Assembly: GCF_951230155.1 (NCBI RefSeq)
Contig: NZ_CATNVD010000001.1
Location: 1-64,000 of the forward strand
DNA: 64,000 nt
Source: Parablautia sp. Marseille-Q6255
GTDB taxonomy: Bacteria > Bacillota > Clostridia > Lachnospirales > Lachnospiraceae
Direction: 5' to 3'
Part shown: piece after piece, positions 26,593 through 35,778 of the stretch
Layout of the letters: each line of letters opens with the position of its first letter
Position numbering within the stretch: the first letter of the stretch is position 1
Notes under the pieces: model-generated
What the model was told of the DNA's origin: nothing
Seen by the model: only the letters and a program-made list of their open reading frames with translations
The model's database searches: none
Position numbers and translations under genes: made by a program

Positions 26593-27438
26593 TTAATCCT
26601 CTTTTTTTGCGGTTTGTTTTTTTACATAGATGTAACCAAATGCATTCGGCCCCCAATGACAGGCAATGGAGGGGCAGAGATTATCATGTACACAGATTTG
26701 TTTTTGTAAAGAAGGACTGGTTTGACGAATCAATTCCTGAAGGTTTTGATCATTATCAGTGTAGGAAGCAATGATACCATAATCAGGATCGCATCCCGTT
26801 TCATTTAGCATATCCAGAATAGCGCGCATTCCCGCACGAATTCCGCGTTTCTTTTTTAATACAGTAACCTTTCCATTTGTAAAACCAATGATTGGATGGA
26901 TAGAGAGTAAGGTACCAGCCATCCAGCCGGCGCGAGAAAGGCGTCCACCAGCAAAGAGATAATCAAGTGTTTCTGGAATGGCGGCAATTACAATGCGAGG
27001 AATCAATTCTTCCAGTTTCTGACGGATTACAGAAAGTGGTTCATCTCGATAACGGATTGCCTCCATGACAAGAAAGCGAATACCACCAACAGCAAGACGA
27101 GTGTCAAAAACAAGCACATCTGGATTTTCTTCAAATAGATTCGTAAAAGTTTGCCAAGTCCCAGAAATTTCGGATGAAATAGTTAATATTAATACCTGGT
27201 CACCTTGACTGGTATATCTTTCTACGAGAGCCTGTGTATCAGAAAGAGACGGCAGAGCTGTTTTTGGAAATTCTTTTTTTTCTTTTAACCGATGATAGAA
27301 TTCTTCATTATTCAGATTGATTCCATCCAGAAAATCATCATTTCCCATTTGAATGCGAATGGGAAGAATATCAATACCGTAATTTTCTTTTTCTTCTTGT
27401 TTAATACTGCTTCCTGAATCGACAACTATTCGTAACAT
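26593..27438 (-). CDS. DegV family fatty-acid-binding protein
   Basis: A 281-residue DegV protein: N-terminus RIVVDSGSSI, the ligand-pocket motifs KTALPSLSD and TISSEISGTWQ, and the later AAIPETLDYLFAGGRLSRAG. These proteins bind a fatty acid, and in Firmicutes the FakB members hand it to the kinase FakA. The start is ATG 27438 because GGAGG lies nine bases before it; the longer frame to 27507 has no site. The neighbours are phospholipid genes, which fits lipid metabolism. Confidence 0.92.
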   Translation of the reverse strand: MLRIVVDSGSSIKQEEKENYGIDILPIRIQMGNDDFLDGINLNNEEFYHRLKEKKEFPKTALPSLSDTQALVERYTSQGDQVLILTISSEISGTWQTFTNLFEENPDVLVFDTRLAVGGIRFLVMEAIRYRDEPLSVIRQKLEELIPRIVIAAIPETLDYLFAGGRLSRAGWMAGTLLSIHPIIGFTNGKVTVLKKKRGIRAGMRAILDMLNETGCDPDYGIIASYTDNDQNLQELIRQTSPSLQKQICVHDNLCPSIACHWGPNAFGYIYVKKQTAKKED

Positions 27439-27531
27439 AAATATCCTCCATTTATACATCATTTTGTCGAACTTTAGTATAAACAGGGAATTACAACCAA
27501 ACATCAACTGAATATCAACAATAGTTGATAA

Positions 27532-28575
27532 TTATGGATGTTGTTCAGGAAACGTAACGGTAAAGCGGCAGCCACAGACTGGAAGATTTTTTGCTTCAAT
27601 TGTGCCATTACACAGAGAAAGTATTTTTTTTACAAGTGCAAGTCCTAGTCCATTACCTTCCTGTTTGTGTGACGTATCTCCTTGATAAAACTTATCAAAC
27701 AGATGTGCTTTAATAGATTCTTCAAAACCAGGGCCACAATCTTCAATATAAAAGAGAATAGTGGACTCTTTCTGGCGTAGACGAATACGAATCAGCCCTT
27801 CAGGAGGGCTAAATTTAATCGCATTGCTTAGAAGATTACTCCAAACATGTAATAACAGATTTTGGCTTCCATAATAAAGCATTTCATCCAGTTCGACATC
27901 AAATTCAATTTCTTTTTGAGTCCATAAGGGTTCTAGCAATACAATCGCCTGACGTATTTGTTCATCCAAGCGAAATTCACTTTGGTGACTTTGGATTGCT
28001 TGATTATCAACTTTAGAGAGTAGAAGGATATTGCCAACTAAAGTAGAAAGACGTTGAGTGTTAAACAGAATTTTATCAATATATTTTGCACATTCTTCAG
28101 AAGAAATAATGGATTCCCCCTGCAAAAGTGTGGCATAGCCTTCAATAGCATTGACAGGTGTTTTGATCTCATGAGAGACATTGGATACGAAATCCATTTG
28201 TAATGTTTCAGTAGTAGAAAGTTCTTCAGCCATACGATTGAAGCTATGATAAATGGAACGAATTTCATCAATTTGACTGTTTGTATCAAGACGAATATTA
28301 AAATCACCATCTGCAACTTTTTTCATGGCATTTTCTAGCTTTGTGATCGGATCAAAAATACGACGACTGAGATAACTGATCAGGGCACCGCTGATAACAG
28401 TACTTAAAAGGAGTACCCATACCATAAAGGAGATATTTAAAGTGATATGAAACAAACGGTTGCTTAAGAGTGTAACGGTTCCAGAAAGGATTGTGACAAC
28501 AAAAAAATTTGCTATAATTAAAAGAATAAACTGAAGTCGCATATTCAAATGCGGAAAACGCTGTCCTTTTTTCAC
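27532..28575 (-). CDS. HAMP-domain sensor histidine kinase
   Basis: A 347-residue kinase. Two membrane helices (about 12-33 and 40-62) flank only a very short outer loop, so it senses within or at the membrane. HAMP follows, then HisKA with the phosphoacceptor in NVSHEIKTPVNAIEGYATLL, then the ATPase domain with WSNLLSNAIKF, EDCGPGFEE and GNGLGLALVKKI. It overlaps its response regulator by four bases (ATGA). Short-loop kinases of this type often respond to cell-envelope stress; the signal here is unknown. Confidence 0.93.
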   Translation of the reverse strand: MKKGQRFPHLNMRLQFILLIIANFFVVTILSGTVTLLSNRLFHITLNISFMVWVLLLSTVISGALISYLSRRIFDPITKLENAMKKVADGDFNIRLDTNSQIDEIRSIYHSFNRMAEELSTTETLQMDFVSNVSHEIKTPVNAIEGYATLLQGESIISSEECAKYIDKILFNTQRLSTLVGNILLLSKVDNQAIQSHQSEFRLDEQIRQAIVLLEPLWTQKEIEFDVELDEMLYYGSQNLLLHVWSNLLSNAIKFSPPEGLIRIRLRQKESTILFYIEDCGPGFEESIKAHLFDKFYQGDTSHKQEGNGLGLALVKKILSLCNGTIEAKNLPVCGCRFTVTFPEQHP

Positions 28576-29243
28576 AACCTCACCACCTTATAACCGACAC
28601 CGCGCATTGTAATGATTTTAAAATCCTTACTGTCACGAAATTTTTCACGCAAACGGCCAATATGAACATCTACGGTATGCGCATCGGTTTCTGCATCATA
28701 TCCCCATATTTCATCCATCAGTTGCTGACGAGTAAAAATTTTCCCCGGATAGGTAGCCATTTTATAAAGAAGCATAAACTCTTTCTGAGGAAGAACGAAG
28801 TGTTGACCATTTACTGTTACAGTTAAGGAATCACATTCCATTTGTGTATTTCCCATGGTTAGGCATCGTTCGTTTATCATTTGTGCTCTTCTTAAAAGGG
28901 CTCCAACGCGAAGCACCATTTCTTTAACATTAACCGGTTTTACCATATAATCATCAATTCCAGAGAGAAAACCAAGGCGCATATCATCAAAAGCATCTTT
29001 TGCGGTAATCATAAGAAGTGGAATTTGATTGCCACTATCACGCAGTGTTTGTACAAGCTCAAAACCATCCATAACCGGCATCATAATATCAGAAATAATC
29101 AGATTATAATAACTATTGTCTATAGCATCTAAGGCTTCCTGACCATTAGAAACGCCTGTTACGGAATAGCCTTCTTTTGTAAGAACATGATAAAATAGCT
29201 GACGAAGTTCAAGATCATCTTCTACAATTAATATTTTAAACAT
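28572..29243 (-). CDS. OmpR-type response regulator
   Basis: A 223-residue regulator. The receiver has the acidic pair VEDD, the phosphorylated Asp in LIISDIMMPVMDGFELV and the Lys in DDYMVKPVN. The DNA-binding winged helix ends with VDVHIGRLREKF and ITMRGVGYKVV. It overlaps its kinase gene. AAAGGAAA is just upstream of ATG 29243. Likely transcribed from a promoter in the divergent region 29244-29709. Confidence 0.95.
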   Translation of the reverse strand: MFKILIVEDDLELRQLFYHVLTKEGYSVTGVSNGQEALDAIDNSYYNLIISDIMMPVMDGFELVQTLRDSGNQIPLLMITAKDAFDDMRLGFLSGIDDYMVKPVNVKEMVLRVGALLRRAQMINERCLTMGNTQMECDSLTVTVNGQHFVLPQKEFMLLYKMATYPGKIFTRQQLMDEIWGYDAETDAHTVDVHIGRLREKFRDSKDFKIITMRGVGYKVVRL

Positions 29244-29709
29244 AAATTTTCCTTTCTGTTTTCAAATGTATCTTTTCATATAATTATAATATAGATATAT
29301 AAGAGTTACCAGCAAATTTAATAAAAAGTCTGCTAGTATACATTTATTGTATAAATAAATTATATCAAAATAAATGCAACTAAAGGTCAACTAAATGTCA
29401 ATGATTGTTGATTTTTGTTTAAAATTATTTCTATAATGATAGTGCTTGGACATTGAACCCTCTGGAGATATAGAGAAAATTTATCATAAAAATCTTATCA
29501 TTTCTAAAAATAATATATTAAAGAAATACAAAATGATACGGTAGCAATTCTTCATTAAAACATCTTGCTATTGTACTATTTTTTACATATAATTTTGTTT
29601 ACCAATGGATTTTTACAAAAGATATGTAAAAAAATTGAGATTACAGATGAGGGATGATTTGTGTCTGACATTATTGCAGTGATTTTAATGTCAACATTGG
29701 AGGATAACG
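29244..29709. other. Divergent control region between two two-component systems
   Basis: This 466-base AT-rich stretch has no supportable gene. It must carry promoters for both the leftward and the rightward regulator genes. AACTAAAGGTCAACTAAATG (near 29378-29397) holds short near-direct repeats (CAACTAAA twice, 29378 and 29389) spaced 11 bases, the kind of site OmpR-type regulators bind; this is inference. Confidence 0.45.
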
Positions 29710-30423
29710 ATGAAAAGTATAATAAAAGAAAAGACTAAAATTATGGTAGTAGATGATGATCCGGAAATTCGGGAAGTGATTTCCATTTTATTGTCCAATG
29801 AGGATTTTGATGTTATTGAAGTGGAATCCGGAGAGAACGCACTGAAAATGTTGACTACAAATATAGATTTGATTATTTTAGATGTTATGATGTCTGGGAT
29901 GTCTGGTTATCAGACAAGCAAAATGATTCGAGAGCGATCAAATGTACCGATACTATTTTTAACAGCAAGGACCCAAAACTCAGACCTTATTTTGGGATAT
30001 TCTTCAGGAGGAGATGATTATTTAGCAAAACCATTTTCTTATCCCGAATTAATTGCACGAGTGAAAGGGTTGTTACGGAGATATACTGTTTACCAGGGGA
30101 AACAACTTTCAGAGCGAAAAACAGAATATCTTGTATGGAATGATTTACGTGTAGATTGTTGTTGCAATATGGCATGGAGGTGTGAGGAAGAATTAGAACT
30201 AACATCAACAGAATATCGTATACTTCGATTATTATTGTCTCATCCAGGGCAGATTTTTTCTGCTCAAAATATCTATGAAAGTGTTTGGGAAGAACCATTT
30301 TTCTCTACTGATAGTAATACGGTTATGGTTTTTATCCGTAAATTAAGAGAAAAAATCGAAGATGATCCCAAACACCCGGTTCATCTTGTAACCGTATGGG
30401 GAAAGGGGTATCGAATTGAGTGA
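29710..30423 (+). CDS. OmpR/VanR-type response regulator
   Basis: A 237-residue regulator. The receiver shows VVDDDPE, the phosphorylated Asp in LIILDVMMSGMSGYQ and the Lys in DDYLAKPFSYPEL. The winged helix ends VMVFIRKLREKI and VTVWGKGYRIE, typical of the VanR side of the family. GGAGG precedes ATG 29710. It overlaps the kinase gene by eight bases. No van or transporter genes sit beside it, so the regulon is not visible here. Confidence 0.94.
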   Translation: MKSIIKEKTKIMVVDDDPEIREVISILLSNEDFDVIEVESGENALKMLTTNIDLIILDVMMSGMSGYQTSKMIRERSNVPILFLTARTQNSDLILGYSSGGDDYLAKPFSYPELIARVKGLLRRYTVYQGKQLSERKTEYLVWNDLRVDCCCNMAWRCEEELELTSTEYRILRLLLSHPGQIFSAQNIYESVWEEPFFSTDSNTVMVFIRKLREKIEDDPKHPVHLVTVWGKGYRIE

Positions 30424-31741
30424 AAAATTCAAATTAGTTTCTCAAAAATTGGGAGTAAAATTATTAGCGGTTGCTGCCTTCGCCTTTATTTTGGCTTGGT
30501 TAGGACATTATTTGGTGTCAGATGTAGCTGCGGAATGGTTTTTCTATAATCCCAAATTTGATACTTATTGGGAGACAAAAAGTTATGTCGCTGTACAGGA
30601 TTTTCAGAAGTATGTTACAGAGCGTAATCTTTCTATGCAGGAGGCATTGACTGATACTGTATGGAATAAACAAAATGCTAATATTATTTTATTTACAGAA
30701 CCGGCATATTCGTATGAAGAAAAAAAAGCATCCTCTGCTTTCGAGGATGAAGATACATATGAGGTAATATATTGTTCGGATGGTTTTATTTATGCAACAT
30801 CCTATTTACCAGGGGATTTTTATTTTTTTGGATGGAATATGATAGGTTTATGCGTAGGTGTTTTTCTATTTCTTGGGATTGTTATGCCATTTAATGCCTA
30901 CACAATACATCGCATCAATAAACTTTATCAACAAGTATTGCTTTCTTCTCAATCTGGCAGGAATAACTGTATTGAAATTAGCGGCAAAGATGAAATTGCA
31001 AAACTGGGAAATGAAATTGAAACTATGAGAATATCGTTGTTATCTTTATTGGAAAATGAGGAAAAAATGAGAAGTGAAAGTGAACAGATGGTTGCATCAT
31101 TGTCTCACGATCTTCGTACTCCTTTAACTAAACTTACCGGATACTTGGAAATATTAATTCATAAAAAGAATTTAACAGAATTTGAACATGAACGCTATTT
31201 AACCAAAGCTGTAGAGAAAGCTCAGCAAATGAAATTATTAACGGATGAATTATTTCAAAATTTTGTAGCAGGAACGGAAAACAAATCGGATTACCTTAAA
31301 GAATTGATTGATGGTGGAGAATTTTTGAATCAGGTACTATATGAAGAATGTAGTGAGTTGGAAACGGATGGCTTTTTAGTAAATCATCTTCCTGTTTTTT
31401 GTTCAGGATATTTTTGTTGTTTACATATCGGAGACATTCGTAGAGCGTTTGACAATATTTTTTCTAATTTGCAGAAATATGCGGATCCCAAAATCCCAAT
31501 TAAAATTACAGAAGCTAAACAACATGATAAAATAGGGGTTATAATTGAAAATTCTAAAAGAAAGCATCCATTAAATTTCGCAAGTCATAAAATTGGATTA
31601 ATGACAGTTGCAACATTAGTGGAACAGAATGGCGGAACAGTAAATATAAAACAAGATTCTACCACTTTTTCTATTGAAATTTTTCTTCCTATTATGCCAG
31701 CCTCTGAGTGTGACAAACTTCCGCAATCCTATTTGCTTTAA
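30416..31741 (+). CDS. Sensor histidine kinase with degenerate ATPase motifs
   Basis: A 441-residue kinase starting at TTG 30416 inside the regulator's end. Two membrane helices (about 15-35 and 145-167) enclose an outer sensor domain of about 110 residues. HAMP-like linker, then the phosphoacceptor in SLSHDLRTPLTKLTGYLEIL. In the ATPase domain the N-box is recognisable (AFDNIFSNLQKYADP), but the usual D-x-G-x-G is replaced by IENSKRK, and the second glycine box is reduced to HKIGLMT. Similar degenerate forms exist in VanS-like kinases, so it may still work. Confidence 0.9.
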   Translation: MSEKFKLVSQKLGVKLLAVAAFAFILAWLGHYLVSDVAAEWFFYNPKFDTYWETKSYVAVQDFQKYVTERNLSMQEALTDTVWNKQNANIILFTEPAYSYEEKKASSAFEDEDTYEVIYCSDGFIYATSYLPGDFYFFGWNMIGLCVGVFLFLGIVMPFNAYTIHRINKLYQQVLLSSQSGRNNCIEISGKDEIAKLGNEIETMRISLLSLLENEEKMRSESEQMVASLSHDLRTPLTKLTGYLEILIHKKNLTEFEHERYLTKAVEKAQQMKLLTDELFQNFVAGTENKSDYLKELIDGGEFLNQVLYEECSELETDGFLVNHLPVFCSGYFCCLHIGDIRRAFDNIFSNLQKYADPKIPIKITEAKQHDKIGVIIENSKRKHPLNFASHKIGLMTVATLVEQNGGTVNIKQDSTTFSIEIFLPIMPASECDKLPQSYLL

Positions 31742-31778
31742 GTAAGGGAATCTAACGTAAATAATATTGTTATATGCA

Positions 31779-31816
31779 AGCGAATGACCGATATTTTTAT
31801 CAATCATTCGCTTTTT
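31779..31816 (+). terminator. Terminator after the second two-component system
   Basis: AGCGAATGA (31779-31787) pairs perfectly with TCATTCGCT (31804-31812), followed by TTTTT. The 220 bases beyond it hold no gene. Confidence 0.8.
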
Positions 31817-32039
31817 AACTAAAAAAATAAGAATTGTTAAGAAATTGATATAGTAAAAAATAAGAATTAAAGTTTACTGTGTTTTTAACTTTTTAATATA
31901 CATGAAGTTCTGCTTAGAATATAGAACAGATTTGTTGCCAGACTTTATTGGGTAATTTATGTGTACGGTGTTGTATGGCAAATAGAATAATTTTTCAAAG
32001 GAAAAACAGATGAACTCAAAATAGTAGGAGGAGAAAATA

Positions 32040-32407
32040 ATGCTCGATATATTTCTCATTTTTTTGTAATAGTCCTGTCGATGGTTGTATTTGTTTTTAC
32101 AAAGGGAATTGCTACCTGGAATAAAAATAATCATTCTCCTCGCATAACGGTAAAAGCAAAAGTTGTTGCAAAACGTCAGGATACTACACATCATAATTAT
32201 CCAAATGGGGGAGAGGCAACCGGGGCATATGGATATTATACAGTATTTGATACCTTATATTAGATTACTTTTTAGGTAGAAAGTGGTATCAGGATAGAAA
32301 TGGCTGTATCAGGCTCAGAGTATGGCACGTTAGCAGAGAACGATATTGGAAAACTGGCATTTTAGGGAACAAGATACTTATCGTTTGAGAGAAATTTAGA
32401 ATTATAA
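32040..32407 (+). pseudogene. DUF2500 membrane protein, decayed
   Basis: GGAGG precedes ATG 32040, which starts MLDIFL. A -1 shift in the T7 run (32059-32065) continues as HFFVIVLSMVVFVFTKGIATW, then the DUF2500 hallmark NNHSPRITVKAKVVAKRQ and GYYTVFDTLY. After a stop, VESGIRIEMAVSGSEYGT, LAENDIGKLAF and GTRYLSFERN follow the family's usual order, with further stops. At least three disabling changes are present, more than sequencing error would readily explain, so this is a true pseudogene. Confidence 0.82.
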
Positions 32408-32472
32408 AATCAAAGGTATTTTGAAGGCTATAAAATTACTGACAAATTAAATCTTGACTTTGGAGGAACAAA

Positions 32473-32853
32473 ATGATTAAGAAACTAATGTACATTGAAT
32501 TAAAAACAGGATATTCTGATGACGGCCCGGCATGGATCGGATATGTGAAAACTTCAAAAACTAAAAAGACTATTTACTTTAATGATCATGCTTTTCAGAA
32601 GAGTAATGGTGAATATTCAAACTATATAGATATTGAAAGCGGAGATGAATACTGGATTTCCGGCTTAAAAAAACAAGAGAGTAATCGTCATTGGGCTGGA
32701 CATGGCAAAATAATGATCGACCGTAGAGCTGTTAATGAATATCTTATATTGATTGAAGAAAAAGAACTTCCATTAAATTTATTTAAAGTAGTTGACATAG
32801 AAGACAAATTCCCAATTGACAGGATAAATGGATTGTTGAACAGTAAAAAGTAA
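32473..32853 (+). CDS. Unknown protein (126 aa)
   Basis: Not recognised as a named family, although the opening KKLMYIELKTGYSDDGPAWI and the following KTSKTKKTIYFNDHAF are a pattern common in small Firmicutes proteins of unknown role. Beta-rich, no signal peptide or membrane segment. GGAGG lies six bases before ATG 32473. The neighbours (a DUF2500 relic and a broken membrane gene) give no functional clue. Confidence 0.7.
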   Translation: MIKKLMYIELKTGYSDDGPAWIGYVKTSKTKKTIYFNDHAFQKSNGEYSNYIDIESGDEYWISGLKKQESNRHWAGHGKIMIDRRAVNEYLILIEEKELPLNLFKVVDIEDKFPIDRINGLLNSKK

Positions 32854-32878
32854 ATAAAATTTTGACTAAAGGATGCTT

Positions 32879-33033
32879 ATGAAGAGTAAGCTTTTGTTAA
32901 TTAGGATTGGCTTGTTGTTTTTATCTGTTTTATATGTAATAGACAATTCTTTTATTCTATACCGATCATCGTTTATGTTTTCTTTGCAACTATTGGATTT
33001 ACTTTGGCTATTACGGGCTTTTATAAAAAATAA
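32879..33033 (+). pseudogene. Small membrane protein gene with one frameshift
   Basis: ATG 32879 after AAAGGA gives a first helix, LLLIRIGLLFLSVLYVI. A -1 shift near 32960 then gives IPIIVYVFFATIGFTLAITG and FYKK before TAA 33033, a natural second helix and basic end. Without the shift the frame runs on to 33052 with a less protein-like sequence. About 50 residues when repaired; function unknown. Confidence 0.5.
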
Positions 33034-33132
33034 TAATTTTGGAATAATTTGATTTCATTTTTAGTATTAAGCAATTTTTTTGTTCGATTACAATATTTTT
33101 AACCAATATTCATTTGATATGGGGAGGATTCT

Positions 33133-34197
33133 ATGACAAAAAAAAGAAAAGTAGCGATCATTATTGGAACGATTATAATTATTTTATTGCTGTGTATGTT
33201 TGGAATTGTTATAAAAAATAAATACTATGCTACGCGATATTCACAGCTCAACGAGACAGATCAAAAAATGTTAGCCGAATATAATCAGTTATATGAAAAG
33301 ATAAAAACAGAAAAATTGTGGACGGACTTTGATTTAGCAGACAAACCTATTTTGACCGTGTCCAGAGACTCTTTCGCTACTTATTTGATAAATCCCAAAA
33401 AGTTTTCTGGAAATTTGTTTTCGCAAAAAATAGCAATGCCGGAAGAATTTAAATTGCAATCAGTTTATCGTATTGTGCCTATTGTACCCCAGATTTTAAA
33501 AATACGTTTTGATGTAGGAAGTAGTTTTAATACGATAGGTGAGCAATATTCTGTGTTTGGAAATAATGTATATTATGTCAAATATGATAATAAAAAATCT
33601 TTTGAAATGCAAAATACTAGTTCGCATTTTGCACCTTTTTTAGCACACGAATCTTTTCACTATTATATGCAGAACAAATGGAAAATGGTGAAAAGTCCAG
33701 AAAATACATTGAATGATAAGGATATGGCATTACTAAAAAAAGAATATCAAATATTGGATAATATAAATACAGAATTACAATCGCAAAAAAGTCATGAAAA
33801 GTTGATCACTTTTGCAAAACAATACGTAGATATAGTTTCAAAACGTATAGAAAGTAATAAAACTTATGTATTATCAGAACTATCATACGAAACAGCAGAA
33901 GGAACAGCGCAATATCTTACCATTAAAGCATCTAAAATAGTTGGATATAATTATGGTATTATGTATTTTGATAATGTGACTAACGTTCCGATGTCAGATG
34001 TTTTTAGGCAAATCGAAGCTGGGAATTTCAGTGTTAATTATTTATATGATAAAATGCCATATCAGACAGGCGCTTTATTGTGCCTCCTATTTGATGAATT
34101 AGAAATTCCTAAATGGAAAGATACATTAAATAGTCAGACATTAGAGCACCCGGTGAATTTATATGATGTCTTAAAAGAATATGTATCAAATTTATAG
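33133..34197 (+). CDS. Membrane-anchored metallopeptidase-like protein (354 aa)
   Basis: An N-terminal basic stretch and one membrane helix (IIIGTIIIILLLCMFGIVI, about residues 9-28) anchor a long outer domain. It contains HESFH (about residues 175-179), a zinc-peptidase HExxH, and about 80 residues later ELSYETAEGTAQY, whose Glu could be the third ligand of a gluzincin. The outer face location and the motif suggest a surface protease, but no named family is recognised and the substrate is unknown. GGGGAGG precedes ATG 33133. Confidence 0.72.
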   Translation: MTKKRKVAIIIGTIIIILLLCMFGIVIKNKYYATRYSQLNETDQKMLAEYNQLYEKIKTEKLWTDFDLADKPILTVSRDSFATYLINPKKFSGNLFSQKIAMPEEFKLQSVYRIVPIVPQILKIRFDVGSSFNTIGEQYSVFGNNVYYVKYDNKKSFEMQNTSSHFAPFLAHESFHYYMQNKWKMVKSPENTLNDKDMALLKKEYQILDNINTELQSQKSHEKLITFAKQYVDIVSKRIESNKTYVLSELSYETAEGTAQYLTIKASKIVGYNYGIMYFDNVTNVPMSDVFRQIEAGNFSVNYLYDKMPYQTGALLCLLFDELEIPKWKDTLNSQTLEHPVNLYDVLKEYVSNL

Positions 34198-34282
34198 TGA
34201 ATATTCCGGATAATGTTACATCAGCTGTCCGGTGATATGGAAATCACTTTATAGATTCGCCTTTGTACATACAAAATCATAA

Positions 34283-34357
34283 TTTCTGTTGAGACATTGG
34301 TAAAGACTGCTACGCACCGCAGATGCGGCAAGGTCTTGACCAATATCCCAACAGAAA
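34283..34357. ncRNA. Candidate structured RNA or repeat hairpin
   Basis: A 75-base imperfect hairpin: TTTCTGTTG (34283-34291) with CAACAGAAA (34349-34357), then ATTGGT with ACCAAT, then AAGAC with GTCTT, and an inner CCGCA-GA-TGCGG stem. The stems nest correctly, so a single long fold forms. No reading frame is supported here. It may be a small RNA or a dispersed intergenic repeat. Confidence 0.45.
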
Positions 34358-34520
34358 TGAATAAGTCATCAAGCACAAAATAGGCGATTTCCGAGTACCG
34401 GAACTCTGATTTCCAAATTTCCGGAAGTGCGATTTCAACGCACAAGAATATTCATTATAGTGGCTTAGAAAAAAAGATAGGACATCGTTTGAAATAACGA
34501 GTGTAATCGTAAAGAAATTA

Positions 34521-34577
34521 AAAGTCCAATCAAGCAATCATTCCTAGTGGTGATAGACTTCTTGATTGGACTTTTTT
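34521..34577. terminator. Bidirectional terminator before the UgtP-like gene
   Basis: AAGTCCAATCAAG (34522-34534) pairs perfectly over 13 bases with CTTGATTGGACTT (34561-34573), followed by T's on the plus strand and preceded by A's that give T's on the minus strand. It ends the leftward glycosyltransferase gene. Confidence 0.82.
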
Positions 34578-34608
34578 AATGGGTTGATGTAATGAGAATG
34601 AATAATAA

Positions 34609-35739
34609 TTAAGAAGTATGTTCTTTTATGGCGTTGTATTGTAAACAAACAAATTGGTATAATTGTTTGACAGCATCCTCATGAATCTGTTTTGCTTGAC
34701 AATTTTTCATCTTTTTTTGAACCTCTAAATCATTGATAAGACGAATTCCTTTATTAACTTGTCCCTTTAAGGTAAGTGCAGACAAACTCATACCGGTGTG
34801 TATAAAGAAACGCCGATTGATTGTTTCGCAACCAGGAATGGGAGTTGTATGAATTATTGGAACACCAATGACAGCCGCTTCTGTAGAGGTTAATCCTCCT
34901 GGTTTTGTAAATACGACATCACAGGCACTTAAATAAAGCGGCATTTGTTTTGTGAAACCTAACACCATTACGCGAGAGCATTTTTTGAACTTCTTTTTTA
35001 ATTTTCGCTCTGCTTTTCGATTATTTCCACAAATAGCAAGGATTTGCTCTGTATTTGTACTGGAAATCAATTTTTGAATCAGTTCCGTAAAATCTCCAGC
35101 GCCCATACTGCCACCAGCTACCAGGAAATATTTCTGATCTAATTTTAAACCTAATTTTTTACGAGCTTCTTTTTTGCTAATTTTTAATCGACAGCTTTTT
35201 ACTACGGGAATTCCGAATGTCTGAATTTTTTCATTTGGTATTCCTTTTTTTATACAAGATTTCCGTAAAGCTTCATGAGCAAGAACATAATAATCACAGT
35301 CTGTTTCTTCCCAGAATGGAATGCAGGTATAGTCGGTCATTACAGCAATAGTTATAGGTAACTCCATCCCTTTTCGTTTCATGTAAGTAATCGTTTCAGC
35401 AGGATAAAGGTGTGGCATGATTAGAACATCTGCTGGATGTTCTTTTAAGTAATTGCTGAGATATTTTGCCATACGCCCATTAATATAATAAACTGGTGAT
35501 TTCCGAGTAATCCGACTGATTATCATTCCTAATTTATAGATCAACCCAAATAAAAGAGGCGTTTTTTTCACAATCTGTACATAACCGTCACCAACTAATT
35601 TTGATATTCCTTTGCCTGCGAGACAGAGATAATCAAACACATAAGCCTCATCGCCATGATCACGAAATTCTTCTGCGATTGCTCTTGCAGCAGAATTGTG
35701 GCCACCACCTGTATTACAGGATAATATCAGTGCTCTCAT
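34609..35739 (-). CDS. UgtP/MGDG-synthase-like glycosyltransferase
   Basis: A 376-residue GT-B glycosyltransferase of the diacylglycerol type. The N-terminal motif LILSCNTGGGHNSAARAI and the C-terminal nucleotide-sugar site KPGGLTSTEAAVIGVPII are characteristic. Such enzymes add glucose or galactose to diacylglycerol for glycolipids and lipoteichoic acid anchors. The start is ATG 35739, with GGAGG five bases before it. It lies next to PlsY, so both could supply membrane lipid. Confidence 0.9.
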   Translation of the reverse strand: MRALILSCNTGGGHNSAARAIAEEFRDHGDEAYVFDYLCLAGKGISKLVGDGYVQIVKKTPLLFGLIYKLGMIISRITRKSPVYYINGRMAKYLSNYLKEHPADVLIMPHLYPAETITYMKRKGMELPITIAVMTDYTCIPFWEETDCDYYVLAHEALRKSCIKKGIPNEKIQTFGIPVVKSCRLKISKKEARKKLGLKLDQKYFLVAGGSMGAGDFTELIQKLISSTNTEQILAICGNNRKAERKLKKKFKKCSRVMVLGFTKQMPLYLSACDVVFTKPGGLTSTEAAVIGVPIIHTTPIPGCETINRRFFIHTGMSLSALTLKGQVNKGIRLINDLEVQKKMKNCQAKQIHEDAVKQLYQFVCLQYNAIKEHTS

Positions 35740-35778
35740 CAGAACCTCCATTTGTTACGCTTTTTATAACTTTTTTTA

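Noticed and set aside
27532-31741. VanRS-type glycopeptide resistance operon
   Set aside because: The second regulator is VanR-like in form, but no van ligase, dehydrogenase or dipeptidase gene lies nearby.
34221-34537. Two minus-strand frames of about 75 residues
   Set aside because: They overlap the long hairpin and the bidirectional terminator, and lack ribosome-binding sites and domains.
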